DNA from: a virus
DNA: 24,470 nt
Reading direction: 5' to 3' (one strand)
Virus record (IMG/VR): IMGVR_UViG_3300021440_000116
Span: 1 to 24,470 of that record
Shown here: piece after piece, positions 5,116 through 13,894 of the stretch
Layout of the letters: each line of letters begins with the position of its first letter
Numbering within the stretch: the first letter of the stretch is position 1
The notes under the pieces: model-generated
Database searches by the model: none
What the model was told of the DNA's origin: nothing
What the model saw: only the letters and a program-made list of their open reading frames with translations
Translations under genes and position numbers: made by a program

Positions 5116-6940
5116 TATATTCCAGTTCATCCGTGACCAGGAGAACGATTTCCAACAGTCCATCGAGGTGATGGAGAATTGGTCGTGGAACATGCGCGAC
5201 CACATAAAGAACTCCCTTTTGATGAAGCATGGTCAGTTCATCAAGGCGTCAAACGAACTCACGCAGAAAAATCCTAAGAAAAACATCGTCTATCCACTCC
5301 TCAACCTCCGATACCGAGCTGAGGACATAGACCTCAAGGACATCCACGTATACGTCAACGAGCCTGACAACGACCACAAGTCATTCCTCATCAAGAAATA
5401 TCACGATGAGGTGTACGTGAAGGAGCACGCCCTCGACACGCTCTTCGACGAACTCAAGGAAGAGAAGATTGATCTGGGCGGATGCCTTGTCCGTTACGGT
5501 GCCAACGGACCTGTCCGTGAGGACCTCGATTCAATCGCATTCTGCGATCAGACGGACATCATCTCAGGTCCCATCGCCTTCAAGGAGTTTTATTCCCCCG
5601 ATGAGCTTTTGCAGCAGGCTGACAAGGGATGGGGAGACGAGAAGAATGGCGCTGACATAACCCTTGAGGACCTCATTGACATCGCTGACTCTGCAAAGAC
5701 GCAGTACTCAAACAAACCTACGAAGACAAACACGCCAGGAAAGTACATCGAGGTGTACCGCATACACGGCTCCATGCCCTCTCATTGGCTCAAGGGCACG
5801 AAGGACAAGAACAAGGAGCGCTACACACGCCAGATGCACATCGTCGCGTTCTATCCAGGCCAAGACGGAAACAAGGCAGGCGTCACCATCTACAAGAAAC
5901 CTGAGTATGAAAATCCGTTCCGACTTCATCTCCCCGGACGCAAGATTCGCAACCGCGCTCTCGCCTATGGTGGTGTAGAGGAGTTATTCGACCCACAGAT
6001 TTGGACCGACTATTCCGAGATTCGCAAGCGCGACATGCTCGAAGCAGCTTCCAAGGTGATCCTGTTCACCCAGGACGAGACGTATGGGAACAAGAACCAG
6101 CTCCGAGACATGGAGAACCTTCAGATTACGACTGTCCGAGATGGTGCAACGATCGGTCAAGTTCCAAACGGATCGCCCAATGTAGCACTCTTCACGGAAT
6201 GGCTTAAAGAGTGGGACGTGCAGAGCATGACAGTGTCAGGAGCTACGGACACGCTTATGGGACGCACTGAGAACACCGGCACGCCGTTCAGAAGCGTTGC
6301 GTTACAGACACAGAACGGCATGGGACTTCACGAGTACCGCCGTGGCAAGTTCGCTTCGTTCATCGCACAGATTTACGAGGAGAAGATAATCCCTGACATC
6401 ATCAAGGGCATCACGAACGGTATCACATTCATCGCTACACTCGACTCGGACGAATTGCAGTACGTCGAGCAGCGATTGGTTGACCGACAGGTCCATGACG
6501 AGAACTTCAACCGTGTCATGGCTCTTCAGCCCATAATGACCGACCAGGAGAAGGAGGCTTTCGAGGCGAAGGTACGAAACAGCTTCCGAGCGAAAGGGAA
6601 TCAGCACTTCATCGAGATTCTCAAGGATGACTTCAAGGGAATGTCTGTCGCTGTTAACGTGAATGTCGCAGGCAAACAGAAGAATCTTGATGCCATGTCC
6701 GACAAGCTGTCGAACTTCATGCGCTTCATATTCTCAACCTACGATCCGAACACCCACACGTTCGCCGCGCTCGAAGATAGCAAGTCGCTCAAGATGCTTC
6801 AGAAGATATTCGAGATTTCAGGGCTTGAGCCGCTTGACCTCGGATACGCTACCCCTAACGCAAAGATGCCTCAGCAAATTCCCGCGCAGCAGATGATGAT
6901 GCAGCAGACAGCTTTACCAGCTAATGCACCGACGCAATGA
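5105..6940 (+). CDS. Portal protein (611 aa)
   Basis: Forms the dodecameric ring at the capsid vertex through which DNA is packaged and ejected. The call rests on position (terminase, then scaffold and capsid), length, and a familiar core: a helical N-terminal region ending in PLLNLRYRAEDIDLK; a stretch LGGCLVRYGANGPVREDLD followed by IAFCDQTDIISGPIAFKEFY that I associate with portals of related uncultured phages; and a long helical wing/crown-like region with RRGKFASFIAQIYEEKIIPD. The C-terminus is Gln/Met/Pro-rich (QQIPAQQMMMQQTALP), probably disordered. It overlaps the previous gene by 11 nt and the next as ATGA. No internal deletion is apparent. Confidence 0.85.
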   Translation: MPNDIFQFIRDQENDFQQSIEVMENWSWNMRDHIKNSLLMKHGQFIKASNELTQKNPKKNIVYPLLNLRYRAEDIDLKDIHVYVNEPDNDHKSFLIKKYHDEVYVKEHALDTLFDELKEEKIDLGGCLVRYGANGPVREDLDSIAFCDQTDIISGPIAFKEFYSPDELLQQADKGWGDEKNGADITLEDLIDIADSAKTQYSNKPTKTNTPGKYIEVYRIHGSMPSHWLKGTKDKNKERYTRQMHIVAFYPGQDGNKAGVTIYKKPEYENPFRLHLPGRKIRNRALAYGGVEELFDPQIWTDYSEIRKRDMLEAASKVILFTQDETYGNKNQLRDMENLQITTVRDGATIGQVPNGSPNVALFTEWLKEWDVQSMTVSGATDTLMGRTENTGTPFRSVALQTQNGMGLHEYRRGKFASFIAQIYEEKIIPDIIKGITNGITFIATLDSDELQYVEQRLVDRQVHDENFNRVMALQPIMTDQEKEAFEAKVRNSFRAKGNQHFIEILKDDFKGMSVAVNVNVAGKQKNLDAMSDKLSNFMRFIFSTYDPNTHTFAALEDSKSLKMLQKIFEISGLEPLDLGYATPNAKMPQQIPAQQMMMQQTALPANAPTQ

Positions 6941-7176
6941 ATCCCAACGACGAGAAGTTATCTCAGTTTCTCGAAGACGGAGTGATGTATGCAGCCGTCC
7001 GCTCAATCATCGAGCAGCAGTTCGATGCGAACTCTCTCAAGAATGTCCCTCGTTCTGAACGACAGACTGCCGTGCAAGCGATATTCGACGGACGCCTGAG
7101 AATCGAGAAGGCATTCACAGAGATGGAGAAGTTCCGTCAACGAGATGCAACAAACAACAACAGACCCATTATCTAA
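6937..7176 (+). CDS. Small helical protein after portal (79 aa)
   Basis: Starts in an ATGA overlap with the portal stop. The protein is acidic at the N-terminus (MNPNDEKLSQFLEDG) and predicted all-helical through residue 65 (VRSIIEQQFDANSLK, then RLRIEKAFTEMEKFRQRD), ending in an Asn-rich tail. It is the last gene of the portal operon; a promoter box follows 5 nt after its stop. It may assist portal assembly. No family is recognised. Confidence 0.68.
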   Translation: MNPNDEKLSQFLEDGVMYAAVRSIIEQQFDANSLKNVPRSERQTAVQAIFDGRLRIEKAFTEMEKFRQRDATNNNRPII

Positions 7177-7178
7177 CG

Positions 7179-7187
7179 TGATATAAT
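7179..7187 (+). promoter_or_regulatory. Extended -10 promoter, near-leaderless
   Basis: TGA plus TATAAT (7182-7187), eight nucleotides before ATG 7196. The gap is slightly longer than elsewhere, so the mRNA would have a 5' leader of about 0-2 nt. Confidence 0.65.
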
Positions 7188-7195
7188 TCAGCTAT

Positions 7196-7462
7196 ATGCA
7201 ATGGAAAGATTGTAACAAGTACAAGAACCTGTCGGCTTCTGCTGGCATTAAGAACGGCCAGGGAGTGCTTTCAGGGATGTATGTGAACTCTACAAGCGCG
7301 GGTACCATCAAGTTATGGGATAACACTGCCGCATCAGGAACGGTAATATTTAACACCATCACACCGGCAGTCGGATATCATAACCTTGGCAACGTGACGT
7401 TCAGTACAGGGCTGTACGCCACGATTGGCGCAACATTAGACGTAACCCTGTTTTACGAATAG
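7196..7462 (+). CDS. Small beta-rich virion protein, possible capsid decoration (88 aa)
   Basis: The sequence is dominated by short beta strands and Gly/Thr/Asn turns (GMYVNSTSAGTIKLWDNTAA, then NLGNVTFSTGLYATIG). I recall this pattern from small proteins in head regions of many uncultured phages, where it resembles compact decoration or fibre-tip domains. It lacks a signal peptide or membrane segment. It has its own promoter, which would suit a protein needed in many copies. It precedes the scaffold and capsid genes. A decoration role is inferred from place and composition only. Confidence 0.65.
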   Translation: MQWKDCNKYKNLSASAGIKNGQGVLSGMYVNSTSAGTIKLWDNTAASGTVIFNTITPAVGYHNLGNVTFSTGLYATIGATLDVTLFYE

Positions 7463-7464
7463 AT

Positions 7465-7566
7465 ATGTTAGAACAATTCCGAAGGAAGAGACTACGCGAT
7501 AAGCAGTTGGCTCAGATTGAGCAGGACGCAAAGGTCGAAAAATTATCAGATAAGAAGAAAAAATAG
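7465..7566 (+). CDS. Tiny basic helical protein (33 aa)
   Basis: ATG 7465, two bases after the previous stop, opens a highly charged helix (MLEQFRRKRLRDKQLAQIEQ) ending in DKKKK. The TAG stop is one base before the next ATG at 7568 (stop-T-ATG). The tight junctions on both sides support translation, either as a functional peptide or as a coupling ORF. Function is unknown. Confidence 0.5.
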   Translation: MLEQFRRKRLRDKQLAQIEQDAKVEKLSDKKKK

Positions 7567-7567
7567 T

Positions 7568-8107
7568 ATGACTACAATCTCAACATCGCTCTTAGCAAAA
7601 ATAGCAGCCGTTTTGGTGGCTGTTGTTGGATTCATTGGTACCTATAACCTGACTATAAAGCCTGCTAACCAGGCTTTCGGTGCTGCATCCGGTACTGATC
7701 ACACGCAGTTGGAGACGTTCTACGGAGGTCTTACGCAGGGTCGCGGCATTATCGCATCCTCCACTTCCGTAAGCGCCACGCTCTCGGGCGTAGAGTTTCA
7801 GAATGCAGACATCCTGGATTACACCGTCAACGTCGCGAACAAGACGCTCACGCTTCCGGCATCGACGACCTTGATGTGTGCTTCCCTCACAAAGGGTCAG
7901 AACCGTGTCGTCTACATCCGTCACGCTTCTACCACGGCAGCTAACACGCTCACCATAGCAGGAGGCACTGGATTCATCCTGAAGACCGCTGCAACATCGA
8001 CGGGACCTGTTCTCTACGGAGCAACCGATGGTTCTCCGACTGCACAGATCACCATCACACGCAAGGCAAACTCAGACTGCAATGCCTTGATGACGGTGTT
8101 CAACTAG
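7568..8107 (+). CDS. Membrane-anchored or secreted beta-rich protein (179 aa)
   Basis: The N-terminus is a hydrophobic signal-anchor (LLAKIAAVLVAVVGFIGTYNL, residues about 8-28) preceded by a lysine-poor cap. The rest is a Thr/Ser/Ala-rich beta domain (SATLSGVEFQNADILDYTVN, then TLTLPASTTLMC). The gene sits between portal and scaffold, yet the product looks exported. It may be a surface protein of the infected cell or a virion protein taken up with a hydrophobic tag. I chose ATG 7568 because it follows the previous stop by one base; upstream in-frame codons overlap the preceding small gene. No family is recognised. Confidence 0.72.
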   Translation: MTTISTSLLAKIAAVLVAVVGFIGTYNLTIKPANQAFGAASGTDHTQLETFYGGLTQGRGIIASSTSVSATLSGVEFQNADILDYTVNVANKTLTLPASTTLMCASLTKGQNRVVYIRHASTTAANTLTIAGGTGFILKTAATSTGPVLYGATDGSPTAQITITRKANSDCNALMTVFN

Positions 8108-8185
8108 CCTACGGGGTTCTCAATCCCCTAAAAATTGATTAAACGGCTCTCACTAAACCGCAAAGAGTGACTAACCCACCTCAAC
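8108..8185 (+). other. Intergenic spacer with weak hairpins before the scaffold gene
   Basis: This is the longest gap in the head region. GGGGTT (8113-8118) can pair with AA-T-CCCC (8122-8128) with one bulge. TCACT and AGTGA near 8152 and 8166 could form a second weak stem. No TATAAT-like box or Shine-Dalgarno precedes ATG 8186. It may be an RNA-processing or attenuation site. Confidence 0.3.
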
Positions 8186-8743
8186 ATGGAAGACGCTGTT
8201 GAAAAGCAGGACGGTGCCCTTGAAAACACCGAGAAGGAGGCCACGCATACCGATTGGGAAGCGAAGGCAAAGGAAACAGAGGCAGAAGTAGCGAAGTGGA
8301 AGCGAATCGCTGAACGCAACGCTAAGAAGGCCGAACGATCCGATGATTCTCCTTCTGAGAACATTACTGAAAAAAAGACCGACTCTTCGGAACTGGATTA
8401 CGGTCAGAAGGCGCTGCTCCGAGCCATGGGCATAAAAGGCCCAGACGAGTTGCAGCTCACTAAGGACTACATGAAGAGAACGGGACTGGATATCGACGCC
8501 CTTGAAAGCGACGACATATTCCAGGCTCGCCTCGACAAGTTGCGAACAACGAAAGCCAACGAAATCGCAGCAGAAGGGAAGTCAGGACGTGGGAATACGA
8601 ATACGGACCAAGTGGCAAAGATTCTTTCCACCCTCGGACCGAACGACCCCATTCCATCGAACCTTCCACGCGAAATCCGCGAAAAGTTAGTAGACGCACG
8701 ACGCACGTCCTCGTCTAATAACAAGATGTTCTACAACGAATGA
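8186..8743 (+). CDS. Putative capsid scaffold protein (185 aa)
   Basis: Position directly before the major capsid gene and composition fit a scaffolding protein: an acidic, charged coiled-coil N-terminal half (EKEATHTDWEAKAKETEAEV, then AKWKRIAERNAKKAERS), a disordered Ser/Asp/Glu/Lys linker (DDSPSENITEKKTDS), and a small C-terminal helical part with LREIREKL-like spacing that could contact the coat. Scaffolds assemble the procapsid and are then lost. No protease domain is visible, so proteolytic maturation would need another gene. The ATG at 8186 lacks a Shine-Dalgarno. The call is moderate because scaffolds are recognised by position rather than sequence. Confidence 0.7.
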   Translation: MEDAVEKQDGALENTEKEATHTDWEAKAKETEAEVAKWKRIAERNAKKAERSDDSPSENITEKKTDSSELDYGQKALLRAMGIKGPDELQLTKDYMKRTGLDIDALESDDIFQARLDKLRTTKANEIAAEGKSGRGNTNTDQVAKILSTLGPNDPIPSNLPREIREKLVDARRTSSSNNKMFYNE

Positions 8744-8774
8744 TCCACTCTGAGGTCGGATAATTACCACCTCT

Positions 8775-9644
8775 ATGGCTAACACAGTCGTATACACCGG
8801 AGACTACGAGACGACGCTTCAGCGCCGCCTCGCTCACCCGACCACGTGGAAGGAAGTTGCAGATGTCCTCTACACGGACTCTCGCACCGTCACCACTGGG
8901 TACATGAGCACCGTCCCGGCTGTTCAGACCGTAACGCGCGGCACTGTATTCAACCCACAGGACTTCGCCCTTACGGCAGAAACCCTTACTATCTCGACCG
9001 GCCGCGATATCCCGATCTTCGTGGACTTCGCAGACCTCGCTCAGACCGGCTACAACACGCAGATGGAGATTGCGGAGACGCAGGCAGACTTGCTCAATGA
9101 GTTCGTCGAAACCTCTCTCTTGGCAACTCACGCGTCGTGGACTGACGTTGGTGACTCTTCAGGCGTTGTAACGTCTGGCGTCACTACGGCAATCACCGTA
9201 TCTGCTGCGAACATCGACGACATCATCCGTGGCATCAAGCGCATCATCCGTGTTGCTAATGGCCAGTCGAAGATGCGTCAGAACGGTGCATTCATCGTCT
9301 GGCGTCCGGCTGACTTTGAACTCCTCGAAGCATATGTCCAGGCGAACGGCTACAACATGGCCGATATCGCTCTCAAGGACGGAACTGTCGAAGGGTTCAA
9401 GTACATGGGCGTCGAGCACTACTGGTCCAATGACACCGCTTCAGGCCACCTGTTCGCGGGCGTCAAGAAGCTCCACAAGCTCGGCATCCTTCGCTCGCTG
9501 TACGGAAAGATGATGACCCAGGACTTCCCAGCGGGAAGCTCCGGCGGCATCCTCTCTGGCTCGCTGTTCTACTCTCGTGTAGACGTTGGCCACCTTGCAC
9601 CGACGACCCTGAAGACTCTCTTGCTCGACATCAACGTCGCGTAA
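8775..9644 (+). CDS. Major capsid protein, HK97-like (289 aa)
   Basis: Main shell subunit. Evidence is the location after portal and scaffold, the length, absence of cysteine-rich or signal sequences, and a segment typical of HK97-fold coats: a spine-helix-like stretch (QMEIAETQADLLNEFVETSL), an A-domain region (GAFIVWRPADFELLEAYVQ), then FKYMGVEHYWSND and HLFAGVKKLHKLGILRS. The N-terminal arm is short and there is no delta-domain-sized extension, in line with a separate scaffold gene. Codon use looks more uniform and GC-richer than in neighbouring genes, as expected for the most expressed product. A hairpin follows the stop. Confidence 0.85.
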   Translation: MANTVVYTGDYETTLQRRLAHPTTWKEVADVLYTDSRTVTTGYMSTVPAVQTVTRGTVFNPQDFALTAETLTISTGRDIPIFVDFADLAQTGYNTQMEIAETQADLLNEFVETSLLATHASWTDVGDSSGVVTSGVTTAITVSAANIDDIIRGIKRIIRVANGQSKMRQNGAFIVWRPADFELLEAYVQANGYNMADIALKDGTVEGFKYMGVEHYWSNDTASGHLFAGVKKLHKLGILRSLYGKMMTQDFPAGSSGGILSGSLFYSRVDVGHLAPTTLKTLLLDINVA

Positions 9645-9657
9645 AGTTGTTTTCTCC

Positions 9658-9682
9658 CTCTGGCCCTCCCTGTGGGCCGGGG
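9658..9682 (+). terminator. Hairpin after the capsid gene, no T tract
   Basis: CTCTGGCCC (9658-9666) pairs with GGGCCGGGG (9674-9682), a 9-bp stem with two T-G wobbles and a 7-nt loop. No T run follows, so it is more likely a partial terminator or an mRNA-stability element that sets capsid over tail expression. Confidence 0.45.
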
Positions 9683-9704
9683 ATGAGCAAATAACAAAAT
9701 CACC

Positions 9705-10331
9705 ATGACACTCTCAGACATAAAGAACTACGTCTACCGAAGGACTGGAACCAATAGCACGTCATTCGCCGCCGCTGATATGCTCATCTCGCTCAACAAC
9801 GCGATGGAGCACGTCGAATCGAAGATTCGCCCCTATTTCAGCGAGTACGAGTTCACCCGATTCACCAGCAGCGACCTGTCCACCGGAACGGCTGCACCAA
9901 AGTTCGAGCAGAACTTCCACGAGCTTGTACCATTGTGGATTTCATACCAGTACGCAGTGGACAACGAGCGCAACAACGCAGGAGCGCTCTTCAAGGAGAT
10001 TCTCCTCAAGGAAAAGGACCTCGTTTCATGGTACGCAAACCATCAGTATCGCATCGCATCCGTTACCATCGCGTCTCCTGGCGTGTGGACGCTCTTCGAC
10101 CATGACTTCACGTTCAACGATCAGGTCATCATAGAGACCTCTGGCGCACTCCCTACGGGCCTCTCAACCGGCACGTGGTACTACGTCATCCCGCTTGATG
10201 CGAACACATTCATGCTTTCCGCCTCATACACTGGCGTGGCGATAAACACGACAGGAACGCAGAGCGGCACACACTTCATAGGCACGATGACTAACCCTGT
10301 CATGTCGATGCGTGAGGTGAACTTCTATTGA
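9705..10331 (+). CDS. Head-tail connector/adaptor with fused beta domain (208 aa)
   Basis: Residues 1-115 are helical and resemble head-completion adaptors that dock under the portal (MTLSDIKNYVYRRTG, then DMLISLNNAMEHVESKIRPY). Residues about 116-205 form a separate beta domain (PGVWTLFDHDFTFNDQVII, then GALPTGLSTGTWYYVIPLD) that I recognise as a module found inserted in many phage structural proteins. The gene follows the major capsid gene and ends one base before the next ATG (TGA-T-ATG). The adaptor role is inferred from place and the N-terminal pattern; the fused domain may decorate the neck. Confidence 0.62.
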   Translation: MTLSDIKNYVYRRTGTNSTSFAAADMLISLNNAMEHVESKIRPYFSEYEFTRFTSSDLSTGTAAPKFEQNFHELVPLWISYQYAVDNERNNAGALFKEILLKEKDLVSWYANHQYRIASVTIASPGVWTLFDHDFTFNDQVIIETSGALPTGLSTGTWYYVIPLDANTFMLSASYTGVAINTTGTQSGTHFIGTMTNPVMSMREVNFY

Positions 10332-10332
10332 T

Positions 10333-11862
10333 ATGGGAAAGATAGTCACCGTCACCGTACCCATACCGACGAATGGAATGACAAACGACCCGAGAGATAG
10401 GACTCCGGGCGTCTGTCGTATGGCGTCAAACTTCGACATCGTGACGGATACGAACCGAGCAGTTCCCTACTACGACTCAGAAGATGCAAACTCTAACTCG
10501 ACGAACGACCTCATGAAGAATTGGTGCGTGGCGCTTCGGACAGGGACAACCTATTCAATATACGGACTTGGACGACAAACCGCTCTCGACCGTGTGCGCG
10601 TCTTCTACAAGAACATATCAACGGGAGGATCGAATGACCTCGGAGACAACACATGGACAGAGACAGCAAACAATCTAGGCTCTACCGATACCGTCAACTA
10701 TGAGCTATTTGTCTACTATCAGCGAACAGGCTACATATACGGCGCTGTCCATAGCCGATATTTCTTCCGATATGATCCAAGTGGTGTGGGAGCGTTTGCA
10801 GATACCCATTTCGATACAGGGTCCACCTTCTCTCACCTAGCTCAAGGAATCGTCCATTCGCAGGACGACATCCTCTATGTGCCATACGACAATAAAATTG
10901 CGACAAATAACAATGGTACATGGAATGGGACAGCACTTACTCTCCCTTCCGAGTTCTACATCACATCAATCTGTGAGTATGGATCATTTCTTGCTATTGC
11001 CGCCGCACCTCTATCAGGAGTTGGACGTTCTCGCGTATACCTATGGAATCGCGCATCGTCTCTTACGACCGTCTCTGGAAACATAGATTGGGGAGAGGGC
11101 ATCATTAAGGTTCTTGAGGAACTTCAAGGTGACCTCGTGGGTATCTCTATCGCAAATGATGCAACTCGGCAGCGCGAGCGTATCGTATTCCGTCGCTACA
11201 TGGGAGCGCCAGGAGCACGGAGATTCTTCGAGATAACTGCCACATCGACAAATCTAACAATCGCAAAGCAGAAGATGAACAACCGCGTTTTCTTCCTAGC
11301 CTCCGCCACCATCAACGGAACTCCAAGGCATGGTCTTTGGAGCATGTCCAAAAATGAGAACACAGGCGTACTCGTTGTAACGCAGGAGCGAACACCTCTC
11401 AACGACACGAGCATAGGCGCTGGTCCGGTGCTCGGGTTCTTTATCGCTGGGGATTACACGTTCATGGCGTTCATAAACTCAGTCGGAAACCACACTGTAT
11501 ACAAGACAAACAATACGAATAGTTACACGGCTACCTCATACATAGAGACGGTGATAAACCCCAATATGCCGTCTAACGACTGGCATCAGAAGAAAAAGGT
11601 CCTCTCTGTCGGAGCAATGTACGACAGCCTTCCACCAGCGGGCCAGGTCCTCGTATCTGCACGAGTTGATTCAACATCTGCGTATACGACGCTCTTCACC
11701 GAGACTACCGACAGCGTAACATACACCGAACCAGTGACCACTCCGAGTGGCGGGAATCGTCTCAATGATGGGAAAGAGTTTGAGTTCCGTCTCGAATCGA
11801 CAGGAGGAGCGATTCCGACAGGCTTCACTTATAAATACGAAGTTCTTGGCACAAACGTATGA
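10333..11862 (+). CDS. Large beta-rich tail protein, possible nozzle/propeller (509 aa)
   Basis: After a short N-terminal strand region containing GMTNDPRDRTPGVCRMASNF, the protein shows repeated strand-turn-strand blocks with aromatic residues (YELFVYYQRTGYIYGAV, SFLAIAAAPLSGVGRSRVYL, NRVFFLASATING, YTFMAFINSVGNHTVY) that suggest a beta propeller. The C-terminal 120 residues look like an additional sandwich domain. Position right after the adaptor and the absence of a tail-tube gene make a podovirus-type nozzle (P22 gp10-like role) a reasonable guess. No catalytic motif is seen. Coupled by TGA-T-ATG upstream and ATGA downstream. Confidence 0.6.
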   Translation: MGKIVTVTVPIPTNGMTNDPRDRTPGVCRMASNFDIVTDTNRAVPYYDSEDANSNSTNDLMKNWCVALRTGTTYSIYGLGRQTALDRVRVFYKNISTGGSNDLGDNTWTETANNLGSTDTVNYELFVYYQRTGYIYGAVHSRYFFRYDPSGVGAFADTHFDTGSTFSHLAQGIVHSQDDILYVPYDNKIATNNNGTWNGTALTLPSEFYITSICEYGSFLAIAAAPLSGVGRSRVYLWNRASSLTTVSGNIDWGEGIIKVLEELQGDLVGISIANDATRQRERIVFRRYMGAPGARRFFEITATSTNLTIAKQKMNNRVFFLASATINGTPRHGLWSMSKNENTGVLVVTQERTPLNDTSIGAGPVLGFFIAGDYTFMAFINSVGNHTVYKTNNTNSYTATSYIETVINPNMPSNDWHQKKKVLSVGAMYDSLPPAGQVLVSARVDSTSAYTTLFTETTDSVTYTEPVTTPSGGNRLNDGKEFEFRLESTGGAIPTGFTYKYEVLGTNV

Positions 11863-12254
11863 CGCCAGACCAGGAGAAGATGCTCAATGAGGCTAGCGCA
11901 AAACTTGGCGAGCTTTCTGACCTTTTCTACAACCATACTCACAAGACCATCGACGGCTCAAAAGACCTTGGTACAGGAAGGGTCTACACTGGTCTCGTAA
12001 ACTCGGATGGAACGCCGGGCAGTCCGTTTCCGCCCGGATGGACATCAAGCTTAGCGGGAGGAGTCTACACCGTCACGCACAACCTCGGTACGACGAACTA
12101 CACCGTAACAGCGACCGTCTACTACATCGTCGGGTCAGGATTCACTAAAATAGACACTCTTATCGTCTACGACCCTCCTACATCGACTTATTTTAAGATT
12201 GCAGGGCAAGCAGGTAACTCGCCTGCATTCTATTTCACCGTAGTTGTGCAGTAA
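11859..12254 (+). CDS. Small beta-domain tail protein (131 aa)
   Basis: Starts in an ATGA overlap with the preceding tail gene. A short helix (DQEKMLNEASAKLGELSDL) leads into NHTHKTIDGSKDLG and a beta-rich C-terminal domain (GGVYTVTHNLGTTNYTVTA, then YFKIAGQAGNSPAFYFTVVV). The HTH in NHTH is a pair of histidines as seen in metal-binding turns of phage fibre domains; this is only suggestive. It is the last gene before a new promoter. It is likely a neck or fibre-attachment protein. Confidence 0.6.
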   Translation: MTPDQEKMLNEASAKLGELSDLFYNHTHKTIDGSKDLGTGRVYTGLVNSDGTPGSPFPPGWTSSLAGGVYTVTHNLGTTNYTVTATVYYIVGSGFTKIDTLIVYDPPTSTYFKIAGQAGNSPAFYFTVVVQ

Positions 12255-12267
12255 CTGGATTATAAAA

Positions 12268-12276
12268 TGCTAAAAT
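12268..12276 (+). promoter_or_regulatory. Extended -10 promoter, leaderless
   Basis: TGC plus TAAAAT (12271-12276), one mismatch from consensus, six nucleotides before ATG 12283. It starts the internal-virion/fibre unit. Confidence 0.55.
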
Positions 12277-12282
12277 ACTTGT

Positions 12283-13893
12283 ATGGCACTCACCGCAGAT
12301 CAGAACGCTCAACTCGATACGATGAAGAACCAGCTCCTCGGTGCTTCTCAGACGCTTTCTTCGATGAAGCCGACCACGACCATACCGACGACGATAAACT
12401 CGAACGCGATGAGCGCGCCTACGACGACGTTCCAAAATCCGAATCCTACCCCCGTCTATCCTGTCGCATCGCTCGATACCGCATTCCAGATGACACCCGA
12501 GCAGACCCAAGCGAACGACTACTCCAAGCAGCTCCAAACGCTGAATAACTCGCTCCTCGGAGAGTCCGCATATTCGACGCAGATGCAGGACCAATACGGC
12601 ATCCCGAAACTCAACAGCACCATCACAGACCTGACATCGCAGATGAACGCGTTGAAGAACGAGGCGTCAGCTATCCCGATGCAGATACAGAACGACTATC
12701 TCGGGAGAGGTGCCACGGACGCAGGCGTAGCCCCGATACAGGATGACGCGCTCCGACGTAACGCCATCAAAGCGCTTTCTGTGAACTCTCTCCTCAATGC
12801 AGCGAACGGAAACCTCTCGACCGCTATGGATATGGCAGACCGCGCAACCAGGCAGCGCTTCGACCCTATCAGGGAGCAGATAAACGCTACCCAGGCGAAC
12901 CTTCAAGCCATTCAAAACTCCCCTGCATATTCCCTAGCCGAGAAGAAACAAGCGGCGCAGCAGCAGATGGTTCTGGCGCAGCAGTCTCGCACACTCGACA
13001 GCCAGGAGGAGAACCACAAGACCACACAGGCTATGGCAGCGGCGGCTGTAAAGTTGAATCCCAATGACCGTTCTGCCGTGATGGCAGCACAACAGGCACT
13101 CAATCTCGACCCATCCGATCCTCAGTACCTATCAAAGGTCTATCAGCTCCTTGCAACCTACCAGAGCGACCCGATTGCAGTGCAGGACGCACTCTTGCAG
13201 CAGCAACTCAAACAGCAGCAGCTCACACAGGGCGCAGCATCATTTGCTCTCGATCAGAAGATAAAGAACGCGCAACTCTACAAGACAAACCTCGACATAA
13301 AATCAGCACAAGACGGCGGTAAGCTTCTCTCGGTAACAGAGGCGAAGGCTTTGGGTGTCCCGTATGGCATCACGCAGGCTCAGGCTATGTCCCTTGGTAA
13401 AGTCCCAGGAGCAGCAGCCGCTACAAATAACGACGCATCCTCTGCGGTAGGACTCGTAAATGAGATTTTGAACAGCGGAAACACATGGCAAGTCGGTAAG
13501 GCGTCCTGGCTCAATCCGCTCAACGCGATGTCTGGAAGCGTTTCGTACACAAAGAACCAACTCCAACAGCTCTCAGCCATGCTCGCCCTTGAAAATCGCA
13601 GCAAGCTGAAGGGACAGGGCCAGATTTCAGACTACGAAGGACGTATCCTCAACAGCGCCGCATCAGCCCTTGGCGTGTCACAGTCCGGCTTCTCTGAGGG
13701 TACATCGAACCTCGATCCAATCACTCTGCAACGAGAACTCAAGAAGGTCCGTGGTGTCATTTCAACCATGAATGGTGGAGTTGCTACTGTAACCATAACC
13801 GACCCTAAGACTGGCGAATCGCAGACTGTGCAAGCGACCAGCGACAACCTCTCACAAGCTGCAAAGGACGGGATGAAGATAGAGTTCCAGTAA
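12283..13893 (+). CDS. Gln/Ala-rich internal virion-like protein (536 aa)
   Basis: A long, mostly helical protein rich in Gln, Ala, Asn and Ser. It shows a Pro/Thr/Asn-rich linker near residues 30-60, coiled-coil-like runs (MNALKNEASAIPMQIQNDY; NATQANLQAIQNSPAYSLAE; KKQAAQQQMVLAQQSRTLDS; QQQLKQQQLTQGAASFAL) and a more globular C-terminal third. There are no membrane segments or enzyme motifs. Length, composition and position between tail and fibre genes resemble ejection/internal virion proteins of podoviruses. It ends one base before the next gene (TAA-T-ATG). A structural role is likely; the ejection role is inferred. Confidence 0.6.
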   Translation: MALTADQNAQLDTMKNQLLGASQTLSSMKPTTTIPTTINSNAMSAPTTTFQNPNPTPVYPVASLDTAFQMTPEQTQANDYSKQLQTLNNSLLGESAYSTQMQDQYGIPKLNSTITDLTSQMNALKNEASAIPMQIQNDYLGRGATDAGVAPIQDDALRRNAIKALSVNSLLNAANGNLSTAMDMADRATRQRFDPIREQINATQANLQAIQNSPAYSLAEKKQAAQQQMVLAQQSRTLDSQEENHKTTQAMAAAAVKLNPNDRSAVMAAQQALNLDPSDPQYLSKVYQLLATYQSDPIAVQDALLQQQLKQQQLTQGAASFALDQKIKNAQLYKTNLDIKSAQDGGKLLSVTEAKALGVPYGITQAQAMSLGKVPGAAAATNNDASSAVGLVNEILNSGNTWQVGKASWLNPLNAMSGSVSYTKNQLQQLSAMLALENRSKLKGQGQISDYEGRILNSAASALGVSQSGFSEGTSNLDPITLQRELKKVRGVISTMNGGVATVTITDPKTGESQTVQATSDNLSQAAKDGMKIEFQ

Positions 13894-13894
13894 T

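Noticed and set aside
12235-12594. Open frames on both strands overlapping the start of the Gln-rich gene
   Set aside because: Arg-rich, low-complexity products in shadow frames; the leaderless promoter and ATG 12283 favour the + strand 536-residue gene.
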